A stretch of DNA of 7,493 nucleotides from CAZALT01 sp964485515 (lineage in GTDB: Bacteria > Actinomycetota > Acidimicrobiia > Acidimicrobiales > Acidimicrobilacustridaceae). Both the position numbers and the translations under genes were made by a program. The notes below the pieces were generated by a model. The model was not told the origin of the DNA, did not search any database, and was given only the letters and a program-made list of their open reading frames with translations. Location of the stretch: NCBI GenBank assembly GCA_964485515.1, contig CAZALT010000175.1, positions 1 to 7,493 on the forward strand. Reading direction: 5' to 3'. Positions 1 to 5,835 of the stretch are shown here, piece by piece. Within the stretch, counting starts at the first letter, position 1. Every line of letters starts with the position of its first letter.

Positions 1-17
1 ACAACAGGGGGAATCCT

Positions 18-2726
18 GTGGGCAATCCTTTGGGCGGAGGCGTGAGCGCGAGCTCCACGTACTCCGGTAACTATCGACCGGGGCGCTTCATCAAGCGTCA
101 CCGCGTCGGCACTGCGCTGGCCACGGCCGGCGCATTGCTCGCGTCATCGGTCGGCGTCGCCGGCCTGGCGTCCGCACCGGCCGGGGCCGCAGATGTGACG
201 ACGACGACCTCGTTCGTTGCGCAGTGCCGGGCAGTGTCGACGGCCAACGTCAACGAGCCGACCAACACGGCCATCTACGTCACGGGACCCGACGAGGTTG
301 AAGCCGGATCCAACTTCACCCTGCGCTTCCAGACCGCACCTGGCGTGCTGCCGAACACCAAGTCGGTGCCGATCATCGGAACGGCGACGCCGCTTGTCGT
401 GACCCGAATGAAGATCGACTACCAGCTGCCCGCGAACGCCACGTTCGTGAGCGCCACGGTGGTCCCGAAGTCCGGTGACGCTTGGGGCTACGGCTCGACG
501 CCGGATGCGAACGGCAACTACCCGGGCGGCATCAATGTGTTCGCCGGCGCGGCGGCCACCGTCGAGCGCATCGACGACGCGAACCCCGGTGCTCCCAGCG
601 CATCTGGCACCAACCTCCGCCTTTCCGGCGGCGGCGTGATCGTGACGTCAGCGTCCAGCACTCGGGCTGCAGGCGGCATCACGCTGGAGAAGACCAAGAA
701 GGACCTCACCGGTACGCTCACCGCGGGCCAGGAGACGATCTTCCAGCTGCCGGCCATCGATGTCACCTTCACCGCCAGCGGGGCCGTCGGCTCGACGGTC
801 GAGCCGAAGGTGCGCCAGCACATCACCTACAACAGCAGCGGTGATGCCCGCTGGTACAACACGTCGGCCGCGCAGGCCAACGCCGGCAGCGCCGGCAACA
901 CGTGGGCCGGCACGTTCTGCCGTCCCGCCACCACGGCGGAGGGCAACACCCCCAACGCTGGCTACGGTGCCCTTGCCTCCGTCGCGATCGTCGAACCCGC
1001 CCCGAGCGACGTGGCGACCACCACCGCCTTGTCGGTTCCCGCTACGGCGGCAACCGGCGCCACGGTTGGTATCTCGGCGACGGTCTCGCCGGCGCCCACG
1101 GGTGGAACGGTGAACTTCTTCGCCGACGGCAACCCGATCGGCTCCGATGAGGTTGACGGTTCCGGTTCTGCTGGAATCGAAACCGCCTTCGACCTGGCTG
1201 GCACCTATGCCGTCACCGCGGTCTACGGTGGCACCACCGGCTACCTCGGTTCCGACAGTGCCTCCTCGGACATCGTGGTGAGCGATCCGGTCGTCGCCGG
1301 TCCTTCGGCGACCGTCATCAACACCAGCGACGCCAACCCGACCGAGGGCGACAGCATCACGCTGTCGGCCGTGGTCATCGATGCAGACACCGGCATTCCT
1401 GGCGGCCCGACCGGCACCGTTGAGTTCTTCGACGGCGCCTCGTCGCTCGGCACGCAGCCGGTCGATGAGTCGGGCAACGCTTCGATCGTGGCCACGGCGG
1501 ACGGTGTTGGTGGACACACCTACACTGCCGTGTACTCCGGTGACGTGAACTTCCTCGGGTCGCAAGGCCTCGAGCTCGTGGCAGTCTCTGCTCCGGGCGC
1601 GACCGCCAACCCGACCGCAGGTGGGATCGTCCTCAACGCCAACAGCACGAACCCGATGGCTCCCGGGCCGATCCCCATGCCGATCCCCGACGGCAGCAAC
1701 CTCGCGTCGCTGCTCACCGAGGCCGACGGGGTCACCAGCCTCGACGGTGCGATCAACTTCGCCCCGGCGCAGTTCGAGCCGATTCCGGGCGTCCTCGCCC
1801 AGACGACGCTCGGCACGGATGGTCTGGTCACGGGTTCGGTCGATGGGTCGAACAACGCGACGCTGAACATCGGCCTGCTCACCCAGCTCAACGCCATCAG
1901 CCTCGACGGTGGCGAATCGTGGAGCCCCATGGGCGATGACTGCTTGCTCGGCCCCATCCCGCTCACCCTCACGGGCACCATGAGTGGAACCAACCTGGTG
2001 GACGTCGCGTCGACCGGCTTCGAAGTTCCGCCGATGGCCGACGCCGCTTGCGGCGGTCTGGGTGGGACGATGAACCTGTTCCTCGCCGGCAACGACACCA
2101 CGGCCAACGTGAACGTGCAGCTGCCGTACACCCCGCCGGTGTCCGACGGCACCATCACGGGCAACGTGACCGACAACCTCGGTCAGCCGCTCAACCTGGC
2201 CGCCGTCTACTTCCTGGACCCGGTCAGCGGTGCCACGGTCGCAAGCGTCACGACGAGCGTGTACGGCAACTACACGAAGGTCGTGCCCGCAGGTGACTAC
2301 AAGGTGCTGGTCCGGTACAAGGAGCACTACTCGCCGATCTACAGCGGTGGGTCGAGCACCCTCGCCGGTGCGTCGATCGTGACGGTCGCCGACTCCGGCA
2401 CCACCACGCTCGACGCCTCGCTGATCGCGTGGGCCAAGATCAGTGGCACGGTGACCGAAGCCGGTAGCGGCAACCCGATCGCCGGACACCTGGTCCGAGC
2501 CTTCGATCCGGACTCCGGTGACCAGATCGGTGCGGCGGTCACCCAGGCCGATGGCAGCTACTACCTGCCTCTGCCGATCGGGACCTACAAGATCCAGATC
2601 AAGGGCGCTCCGTCCCACATCACGCTGTGGGCCGGAACTGGTGGGCAGACCAAGGCTTCGGCCGAGGCCATCACCTATGGCCTGGGTCCGTCGACCCTCG
2701 ACGCGGTTCTGACTCCGGCAACCTGA
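18..2726 (+). CDS. Large secreted modular protein with Ig-like and carboxypeptidase-regulatory-like repeats
   Basis: 902 aa, start GTG at 18 with an AGGGGGA ribosome binding site at 6-12. No in-frame stop lies upstream in the window, so a longer form cannot be strictly excluded. Residues 1-58 form a long signal peptide: basic stretch RFIKRHR (23-29), hydrophobic core about 31-52, AGA/GAA cleavage site near 57-58. Order of the mature protein: N-terminal domain about 60-325 with a possible disulfide C70-C301; Ig-like repeat 1 (333-421) and repeat 2 (430-524), both with the G-T-V-x-F-F-x-D-G core and a T-A-V-Y-x-G strand as in bacterial Big_3_5-like repeats; a further beta-rich domain (about 525-707) with C642 and C678; two carboxypeptidase-regulatory/Cna-B-like repeats (about 710-803 and 804-902), each starting with I-(T/S)-G-(N/T)-V-T. 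There is no LPXTG motif or C-terminal membrane anchor, so it is probably released or held non-covalently. Adhesion or matrix binding is inferred only from architecture; no catalytic motif was seen. Confidence 0.9.
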   Translation: MGNPLGGGVSASSTYSGNYRPGRFIKRHRVGTALATAGALLASSVGVAGLASAPAGAADVTTTTSFVAQCRAVSTANVNEPTNTAIYVTGPDEVEAGSNFTLRFQTAPGVLPNTKSVPIIGTATPLVVTRMKIDYQLPANATFVSATVVPKSGDAWGYGSTPDANGNYPGGINVFAGAAATVERIDDANPGAPSASGTNLRLSGGGVIVTSASSTRAAGGITLEKTKKDLTGTLTAGQETIFQLPAIDVTFTASGAVGSTVEPKVRQHITYNSSGDARWYNTSAAQANAGSAGNTWAGTFCRPATTAEGNTPNAGYGALASVAIVEPAPSDVATTTALSVPATAATGATVGISATVSPAPTGGTVNFFADGNPIGSDEVDGSGSAGIETAFDLAGTYAVTAVYGGTTGYLGSDSASSDIVVSDPVVAGPSATVINTSDANPTEGDSITLSAVVIDADTGIPGGPTGTVEFFDGASSLGTQPVDESGNASIVATADGVGGHTYTAVYSGDVNFLGSQGLELVAVSAPGATANPTAGGIVLNANSTNPMAPGPIPMPIPDGSNLASLLTEADGVTSLDGAINFAPAQFEPIPGVLAQTTLGTDGLVTGSVDGSNNATLNIGLLTQLNAISLDGGESWSPMGDDCLLGPIPLTLTGTMSGTNLVDVASTGFEVPPMADAACGGLGGTMNLFLAGNDTTANVNVQLPYTPPVSDGTITGNVTDNLGQPLNLAAVYFLDPVSGATVASVTTSVYGNYTKVVPAGDYKVLVRYKEHYSPIYSGGSSTLAGASIVTVADSGTTTLDASLIAWAKISGTVTEAGSGNPIAGHLVRAFDPDSGDQIGAAVTQADGSYYLPLPIGTYKIQIKGAPSHITLWAGTGGQTKASAEAITYGLGPSTLDAVLTPAT

Positions 2727-2781
2727 GTCAGCAGCTGACCGGTCGGCGCGAACGCGTCGGCCCGTGAGCGAACACCTTGGT

Positions 2782-2822
2782 GGGGAGCCCCCGGTCGCAG
2801 GACCGGGGGCTCCCCCCGTTTT
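2782..2822 (+). terminator. Strong intrinsic terminator after the secreted-protein gene
   Basis: A perfect 15-bp inverted repeat (GGGGAGCCCCCGGTC at 2782-2796, its exact complement at 2801-2815) with a GCAG tetraloop is followed by CCG and TTTT (2819-2822). It begins 55 nt after the stop codon of the upstream gene. On the opposite strand the hairpin is not followed by a T run, so it should act one way. The rest of the 2727-2945 intergenic stretch holds only a weak 6-bp hairpin (TGCCGG 2857-2862 with CCGGCA 2872-2877) and no gene I can support. Confidence 0.9.
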
Positions 2823-2945
2823 GAGGAAGAGCGGTCCGTGTGAAGTCGGAGACAAGTGCCGGTTCCCGCTGCCGGCATGGCTCGTTGCCCTCCCCGAACG
2901 GTCCAGCGGCGGATCGACCGAAGGGAAGGGCGCTGTCCTCGTGCC

Positions 2946-3821
2946 TCAAGCTGGTATGAACCGAACCTCGAACAGCTCCGGCCAGTGCTTGCCGGTGAGG
3001 TAGAAGGTTCCTCGGTCGGGGTCGTAGGCGATGCCGTTGAGGACCTCGCCGTCGTCGAGCTCGGCGGCGTCGGCGGCGCCGAGCAGGTTGTGCGCCGCCA
3101 CGACGCCGACCACGCGACCCGATGTCGGGTCGATCACGACGATCTCATCGCTCAGGTAGACGTTGGCGTACACCAGGCCGTCCACACACTCGAGCTCGTT
3201 GAGCGCAGCCTGCGGCCGTCCTGCGCTCGTGACCTCCACCGTGCCGATCGCGGCGAAGGTCTGCTGATCTCGAAACGTCAGCGTCGCTGAGCCGTCGCTC
3301 ATGACGAGGCGCCGGCCGTCATCGCAGAGCCCCCACCCCTCGGTGTCGTAGTCGTGGGTCGCGATCTGCTCGAAGGTGTCGGGATCGAAGACGAGCGCCG
3401 TGTTCTCCTTCCACGTGAGTGCGATCAGGCGGCCGTCGGACAGCGCGAGGCCCTCGCCGAAGTAGGTGTCGTCCAGCTCGACCTCGCGTTGGATCTCGCC
3501 CGTCTCGATGGCGACCTCGCGCAGCGACGAGTGCCCGTATCGGCCGGTGGTCTCGTACAGCCGGCCAGGTCCGGCGTACACCAGGCCTTGGGTGTACGCG
3601 TCGTCGTCGTGCGGGTAGGTGGCGATCACCTCCACGATGAGTGGGGTGATCGTCCCCGAGCTGAGGTCGAACGTCGGAGCGGGGGCAGGGACGATCGTGG
3701 CGGCGGCGCCGTCCCGATCGATCGAATCGCGGGCTGGGCTGCTGTCGCCGCACGCTCCGGCGGTGACCACCAGCACGGCGGCAAGGAGAGCCGCGGCAGA
3801 TCGACAGGTGACTCGGGTCAT
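2946..3821 (-). CDS. Lipoprotein glutaminyl-peptide cyclotransferase (beta-propeller type)
   Basis: 291 aa. Glutaminyl cyclases convert N-terminal glutamine of peptides to pyroglutamate with release of ammonia. The call rests on the family signature running through the whole mature protein: YPHDDDAYTQGL (69-80), YETTGRYGHSSLR (89-101), FGEGLALSDG (121-130), LTWKE (135-139), DTEGWGLCDDG (159-169), MSDGSATLTFRD (174-185), LNELE (208-212), LNGIAYD (261-267) and TGKHWPELFEV (276-286). This is the Glu_cyclase_2 (plant/bacterial) fold, not the zinc-dependent animal type. Residues 1-23 form a signal peptide ending in a lipobox-like T-A-G-A before C24, so the enzyme is probably lipid-anchored outside the membrane with a flexible linker to about residue 60. 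The ATG at 3819-3821 has no convincing Shine-Dalgarno upstream, consistent with a leaderless mRNA. It is transcribed divergently from the thiamine operon; no functional link to thiamine is evident. Confidence 0.92.
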   Translation of the reverse strand: MTRVTCRSAAALLAAVLVVTAGACGDSSPARDSIDRDGAAATIVPAPAPTFDLSSGTITPLIVEVIATYPHDDDAYTQGLVYAGPGRLYETTGRYGHSSLREVAIETGEIQREVELDDTYFGEGLALSDGRLIALTWKENTALVFDPDTFEQIATHDYDTEGWGLCDDGRRLVMSDGSATLTFRDQQTFAAIGTVEVTSAGRPQAALNELECVDGLVYANVYLSDEIVVIDPTSGRVVGVVAAHNLLGAADAAELDDGEVLNGIAYDPDRGTFYLTGKHWPELFEVRFIPA

Positions 3822-3837
3822 GGCGAGACGATAGGGT
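3808..3837 (+). promoter_or_regulatory. Candidate promoter of the riboswitch-thiN-thiB-thiP operon
   Basis: A possible -35 GTGACT (3808-3813; shares TGAC with TTGACA) lies 18 nt from a possible -10 TAGGGT (3832-3837), predicting a start near 3844-3846, right at the 5' edge of the TPP aptamer. The -35 lies inside the first codons of the divergent cyclotransferase gene and the -10 overlaps that gene's own candidate -10 at 3832-3833. Both hexamers are imperfect, so this is a suggestion. Confidence 0.35.
3828..3833 (-). promoter_or_regulatory. Candidate -10 box for a leaderless cyclotransferase transcript
   Basis: Read on the minus strand this is TATCGT, a match to the actinobacterial TANNNT -10 pattern. 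Its downstream edge is 6 nt from the A of the ATG at 3821, which would put transcription initiation on the start codon itself. The lack of a Shine-Dalgarno for this gene agrees with a leaderless start. No clear -35 hexamer is visible (TCCCGT at 3851-3856 minus is poor). Motif reading only. Confidence 0.4.
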
Positions 3838-3846
3838 GCTGCTGCA

Positions 3847-3937
3847 CAACACGGGAGTCCGGACGCGCCGGGCTGAGAGGGAGGGCGAGCTCCTCCGACC
3901 GTCGAACCTGATCCGGATCATGCCGGCGCAGGGAGTC
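3847..3937 (+). ncRNA. TPP (THI-box) riboswitch
   Basis: The thiamine-pyrophosphate aptamer is recognisable from its conserved blocks in the right order. CGGGAGTCC (3852-3860) opens the aptamer. A P3 stem CCGG/CCGG (3859-3862 with 3868-3871) leads into the pyrimidine-sensing CTGAGA (3873-3878). A variable hairpin GGAGG/CCTCC follows (3880-3884 with 3892-3896). P2 can form from ACGG 3851-3854 with CCGT 3899-3902. Then come GAACCTGATCCGG (3904-3916), P5 CCGG/CCGG closing on ATCATG, and GCGCAGGGA (3926-3934), with P4 from CCT 3907-3909 and AGG 3930-3932. P1 is poorly defined. No terminator hairpin separates the aptamer from the start codon, and the thiN Shine-Dalgarno lies inside the aptamer's 3' strand, so TPP binding should block ribosome access. 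The downstream thiamine kinase and transporter genes fit exactly. Confidence 0.95.
3931..3935 (+). promoter_or_regulatory. thiN Shine-Dalgarno embedded in the riboswitch
   Basis: GGGAG lies 6 nt before the ATG at 3942 and is the only good ribosome binding site for thiN. Its first two G residues belong to the conserved P4 strand of the TPP aptamer, so folding around TPP should hide it. This is the structural basis for proposing translational repression. Confidence 0.7.
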
Positions 3938-3941
3938 TTCG

Positions 3942-4655
3942 ATGCAAACCACCAATTCGGGCGGCCCTGTCCGTCAACGCCGTGTCATCGTCGTGGCCGG
4001 TGGCGCGCCCATCGACCCGGCGACGGTGGCGGACCTGCCTGGTGACGCCCTGGTGATCGCGGCAGACTCCGGTGCCGACCGAGCGATCGAGCTGGCATGG
4101 CCGGTCGCTGCGGTGATCGGAGATCTGGACTCGGTGACGGAACCGGCTCTGCGCGAGCTCCGGTCGACGGGTGTCGACATCAGACAGCATCCGGCCGCCA
4201 AGGACGAGACCGATCTCGAGCTGGCGCTCGGACTCGCGCTGGAGGTCGGGGCGACGCACGTCGTCGTCGTCGGTCTGGCCGGGAGTCGCTTCGACCACGT
4301 CCTCGCCAACGCGTTGGTGCTCACCGCACCGGCGCTGGCGACGGTCGAGGTCGAAGGCCGGTTCGGCGAAGCCGTGGTCCGTGTCGTGCGCCGCCACCTG
4401 GAGCTCACCGGATCCCCCGGCCAGCTCCTCTCGCTGCTCCCCGCCAACGGACCGGTGCACGGCATCGTGACCGAAGGGCTCCGGTACCCGCTGCGTGGCG
4501 AGACGCTCGAACCCGGATCGCCCCGAGGCATCAGCAACGAGCTGGTCGCCGACCGGGCGTCGGTGTCGCTCCGTACGGGCGTCTTGCTCGCCGTGTCCCC
4601 GTCGTCATCACATCCCCCGGCCCACGTGGTCGAGACCGAACCAGGAGAACCATGA
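3942..4655 (+). CDS. thiN: Thiamine pyrophosphokinase
   Basis: 237 aa cytosolic enzyme that transfers pyrophosphate from ATP to thiamine, making TPP in one step (thiamine salvage). Family motifs are present in order: ADSGADRA (41-48), GDLDS (60-64, metal-binding aspartates D61 and D63), KDETDLELAL (87-96), GLAGSRFDHVLAN (111-123), SLLP (164-167), then the C-terminal beta domain with T-E-G-L-R-Y-P-L (177-184), GETLEPGSPRGISNE (186-200) and a terminal G-V-L-L-A-V strand. All expected catalytic positions look intact. The length is near the usual 210-240 aa; residues after about 221 are a Pro/Glu-rich tail. The start ATG at 3942 is set by GGGAG at 3931-3935 inside the TPP riboswitch, so the enzyme is under feedback control by its own product. 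Its stop TGA overlaps the thiB start as ATGA (4652-4655), indicating translational coupling. Confidence 0.94.
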   Translation: MQTTNSGGPVRQRRVIVVAGGAPIDPATVADLPGDALVIAADSGADRAIELAWPVAAVIGDLDSVTEPALRELRSTGVDIRQHPAAKDETDLELALGLALEVGATHVVVVGLAGSRFDHVLANALVLTAPALATVEVEGRFGEAVVRVVRRHLELTGSPGQLLSLLPANGPVHGIVTEGLRYPLRGETLEPGSPRGISNELVADRASVSLRTGVLLAVSPSSSHPPAHVVETEPGEP

Positions 4656-5815
4656 ATCATTCACCCGTCAACCGCCTGGCATCGCCGGACCGCCTGGCAT
4701 CCCGGGAGTGTCCCGCGTCGGGTCGTCGCCGCCGACCTCTGACCGCGACGCTCGTGATGTTGGCCGTCGTGAGCGTGGTCGCCGGGGCGTGCGGCAGCGA
4801 CGACACGAGCTCGTCGGCCGACTCCACCGGGGCGCGCGCCGGCGACGGGCGCACCGTGCGCGTGCTCACCCACGACTCGTTCGCCGTGAGCGACGAGGTG
4901 CTCGCCGCGTTCGAGGCCGAATCGGGCATCACGATCGAGATCGTCAACGCCGGTGACGCCGTGCAGGTCGTGAACGCGGCGGTGCTCACCGCGGGCAATC
5001 CACAGGGCGACGTGCTGTTCGGCATCGACAACAACACCCTGACGAGGGCGTACGACGCCGACCTCTTCATCCCCTACGAGTCGCCGGGGCTCTCCGACGT
5101 GCCCGACGAGCTCGAGCTCGACGCCGAGCGCCGGGTCACCCCGATCGACGTCGGCGACGTCTGTGTGAACTACGACCGAGCCTGGTTCGCCGAGCAGGGC
5201 ATCGAGCCGCCGCAGACCTTGGCCGACCTCATCGAGCCGACCTATGCGGATCTGCTCGTGGTGGAGAACCCGTCGACGTCGACGCCCGGGCTGTCCTTCC
5301 TGCTCGCCACCGTGGCGGCCTCCGGGGAGGACGGCTGGCAGACCTACTGGAACGCGTTGCAGGACAACGGTGTCGCGGTCGCTGACGGCTGGGAGACCGC
5401 GTACAACGACCTCTTCAGCGCCAACGGCCGCTCAGGCGATCGGCCCCTCGTCGTGAGCTACGCGTCGAGCCCCCCGTTCGAGGTGAGCGATCCTGCCGCG
5501 ACGCCAGCTGACCAGGCTCCCACGGGTGTGCTCGTCGACACCTGCTACCGCCAGATCGAGTTCGCCGGGATCCTCCGTGGCACCGAGCAGGAGGCGGCAG
5601 CGCAGCAGGTCATCGACTTCCTGTTGTCGCCGTCGTTCCAGGAGGACGTGCCGTTGCAGATGTACGTCTACCCGGCGAACGAGAAGGCGACGGTGCCGGA
5701 GATCTTCACGACCTATGCCGAGCCGGTCACGAACCCGTACACCCTCGATCCTGCGGTCGTCGGCACCAGCTCGTCGGCCTGGGTGGAGGAGTGGGTCGGC
5801 CTGGGCATCGGGTGA
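4652..5815 (+). CDS. thiB: Thiamine ABC transporter substrate-binding lipoprotein
   Basis: 387 aa, start ATG 4652 with AGGAG at 4643-4647, overlapping the thiN stop as ATGA. The protein captures thiamine (and probably its phosphates) outside the membrane and delivers it to ThiP. Residues 1-46 are a long signal sequence: about 25 polar residues, GRRRRPL (24-30), a hydrophobic core and V-A-G-A before the lipidated C47. The ThiB/TbpA family pattern follows: VRVLTHDSFAVSDEV near the mature N-terminus, GDVLFGIDNNTL, TPIDVGDVCVNYD, NPSTSTPGLSFLL, GWETAYNDLF around W247, SYASSPPF around Y270, the C-terminal EFAGILRGT/VIDFLLSPSFQEDVP block and YPANEKATVP. The aromatic residues in the GW...Y and SY segments are the kind that stack on thiamine in the family. 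C171 and C298 are the only cysteines after C47 and may form a disulfide. The same frame stays open upstream to 4097, but that part lies over thiN and is not coding. Confidence 0.94.
   Translation: MNHSPVNRLASPDRLASRECPASGRRRRPLTATLVMLAVVSVVAGACGSDDTSSSADSTGARAGDGRTVRVLTHDSFAVSDEVLAAFEAESGITIEIVNAGDAVQVVNAAVLTAGNPQGDVLFGIDNNTLTRAYDADLFIPYESPGLSDVPDELELDAERRVTPIDVGDVCVNYDRAWFAEQGIEPPQTLADLIEPTYADLLVVENPSTSTPGLSFLLATVAASGEDGWQTYWNALQDNGVAVADGWETAYNDLFSANGRSGDRPLVVSYASSPPFEVSDPAATPADQAPTGVLVDTCYRQIEFAGILRGTEQEAAAQQVIDFLLSPSFQEDVPLQMYVYPANEKATVPEIFTTYAEPVTNPYTLDPAVVGTSSSAWVEEWVGLGIG
4671..4701 (+). repeat. Short direct repeat in the thiB signal-sequence region
   Basis: ACCGCCTGGCATC occurs at 4671-4683 and again at 4689-4701, a period of 18 nt. 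It encodes two six-residue units, NRLASP and DRLASR, in the polar N-region ahead of the arginine run. The in-frame period suggests a local duplication tolerated because the segment is removed with the signal peptide. Confidence 0.85.
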
Positions 5816-5835
5816 TGGGGTCCCGTTCCACGTGA
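5815..5835 (+). other. Six-codon mini-ORF bridging thiB and thiP
   Basis: ATG at 5815 overlaps the thiB stop (TGATG, 5813-5817) and opens a frame of six codons reading MGSRST. Its TGA (5833-5835) overlaps the proposed thiP GTG start as GTGA (5832-5835). The arrangement would let ribosomes finishing thiB re-initiate, translate the mini-ORF and re-initiate again at thiP. Expression of the peptide is inference; thiP itself has only a distant GGGG (5817-5820) as ribosome binding site. Confidence 0.4.

Noticed and set aside
648..2855. 735-aa open frame on the minus strand opposite the secreted-protein gene
   Set aside because: Its translation is Arg/Gly/Asp-rich low-complexity sequence typical of an antisense frame in GC-rich DNA, with no family motif. 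The plus-strand frame has a signal peptide and recognisable repeats, and the minus frame would cross the terminator.
2857..2877. 6-bp hairpin as a terminator for the minus-strand cyclotransferase
   Set aside because: The stem is short (TGCCGG/CCGGCA) and no T run follows it on the minus strand, so I do not call a terminator.
2764..3003. Small plus-strand frame after the secreted-protein gene
   Set aside because: It runs through the terminator hairpin and into the 3' end of the opposing gene, with no ribosome binding site and no recognisable content.
3801..3837. TCGACA (3801-3806) as the -35 of the thiamine operon promoter
   Set aside because: It is close to TTGACA, but its spacing to TAGGGT (25 nt) is too long. 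GTGACT at 3808-3813 gives 18 nt.
3354..3911. 185-aa plus-strand frame opposite the cyclotransferase and running into the riboswitch
   Set aside because: The minus strand carries a full set of glutaminyl cyclase motifs here. The plus frame has none and would overlap both the promoter region and the aptamer.
4097..4651. 185-residue upstream extension of the thiB frame, suggesting a fusion protein
   Set aside because: It overlaps thiN in another frame and is Arg-rich nonsense. The ATG at 4652 has a good Shine-Dalgarno and is followed by a lipoprotein signal peptide.
5526..5831. Upstream extension of the thiP frame
   Set aside because: It overlaps the conserved C-terminal part of thiB and reads as Arg/Ser-rich sequence. 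Starting at GTG 5832 gives the normal ThiP length and topology.
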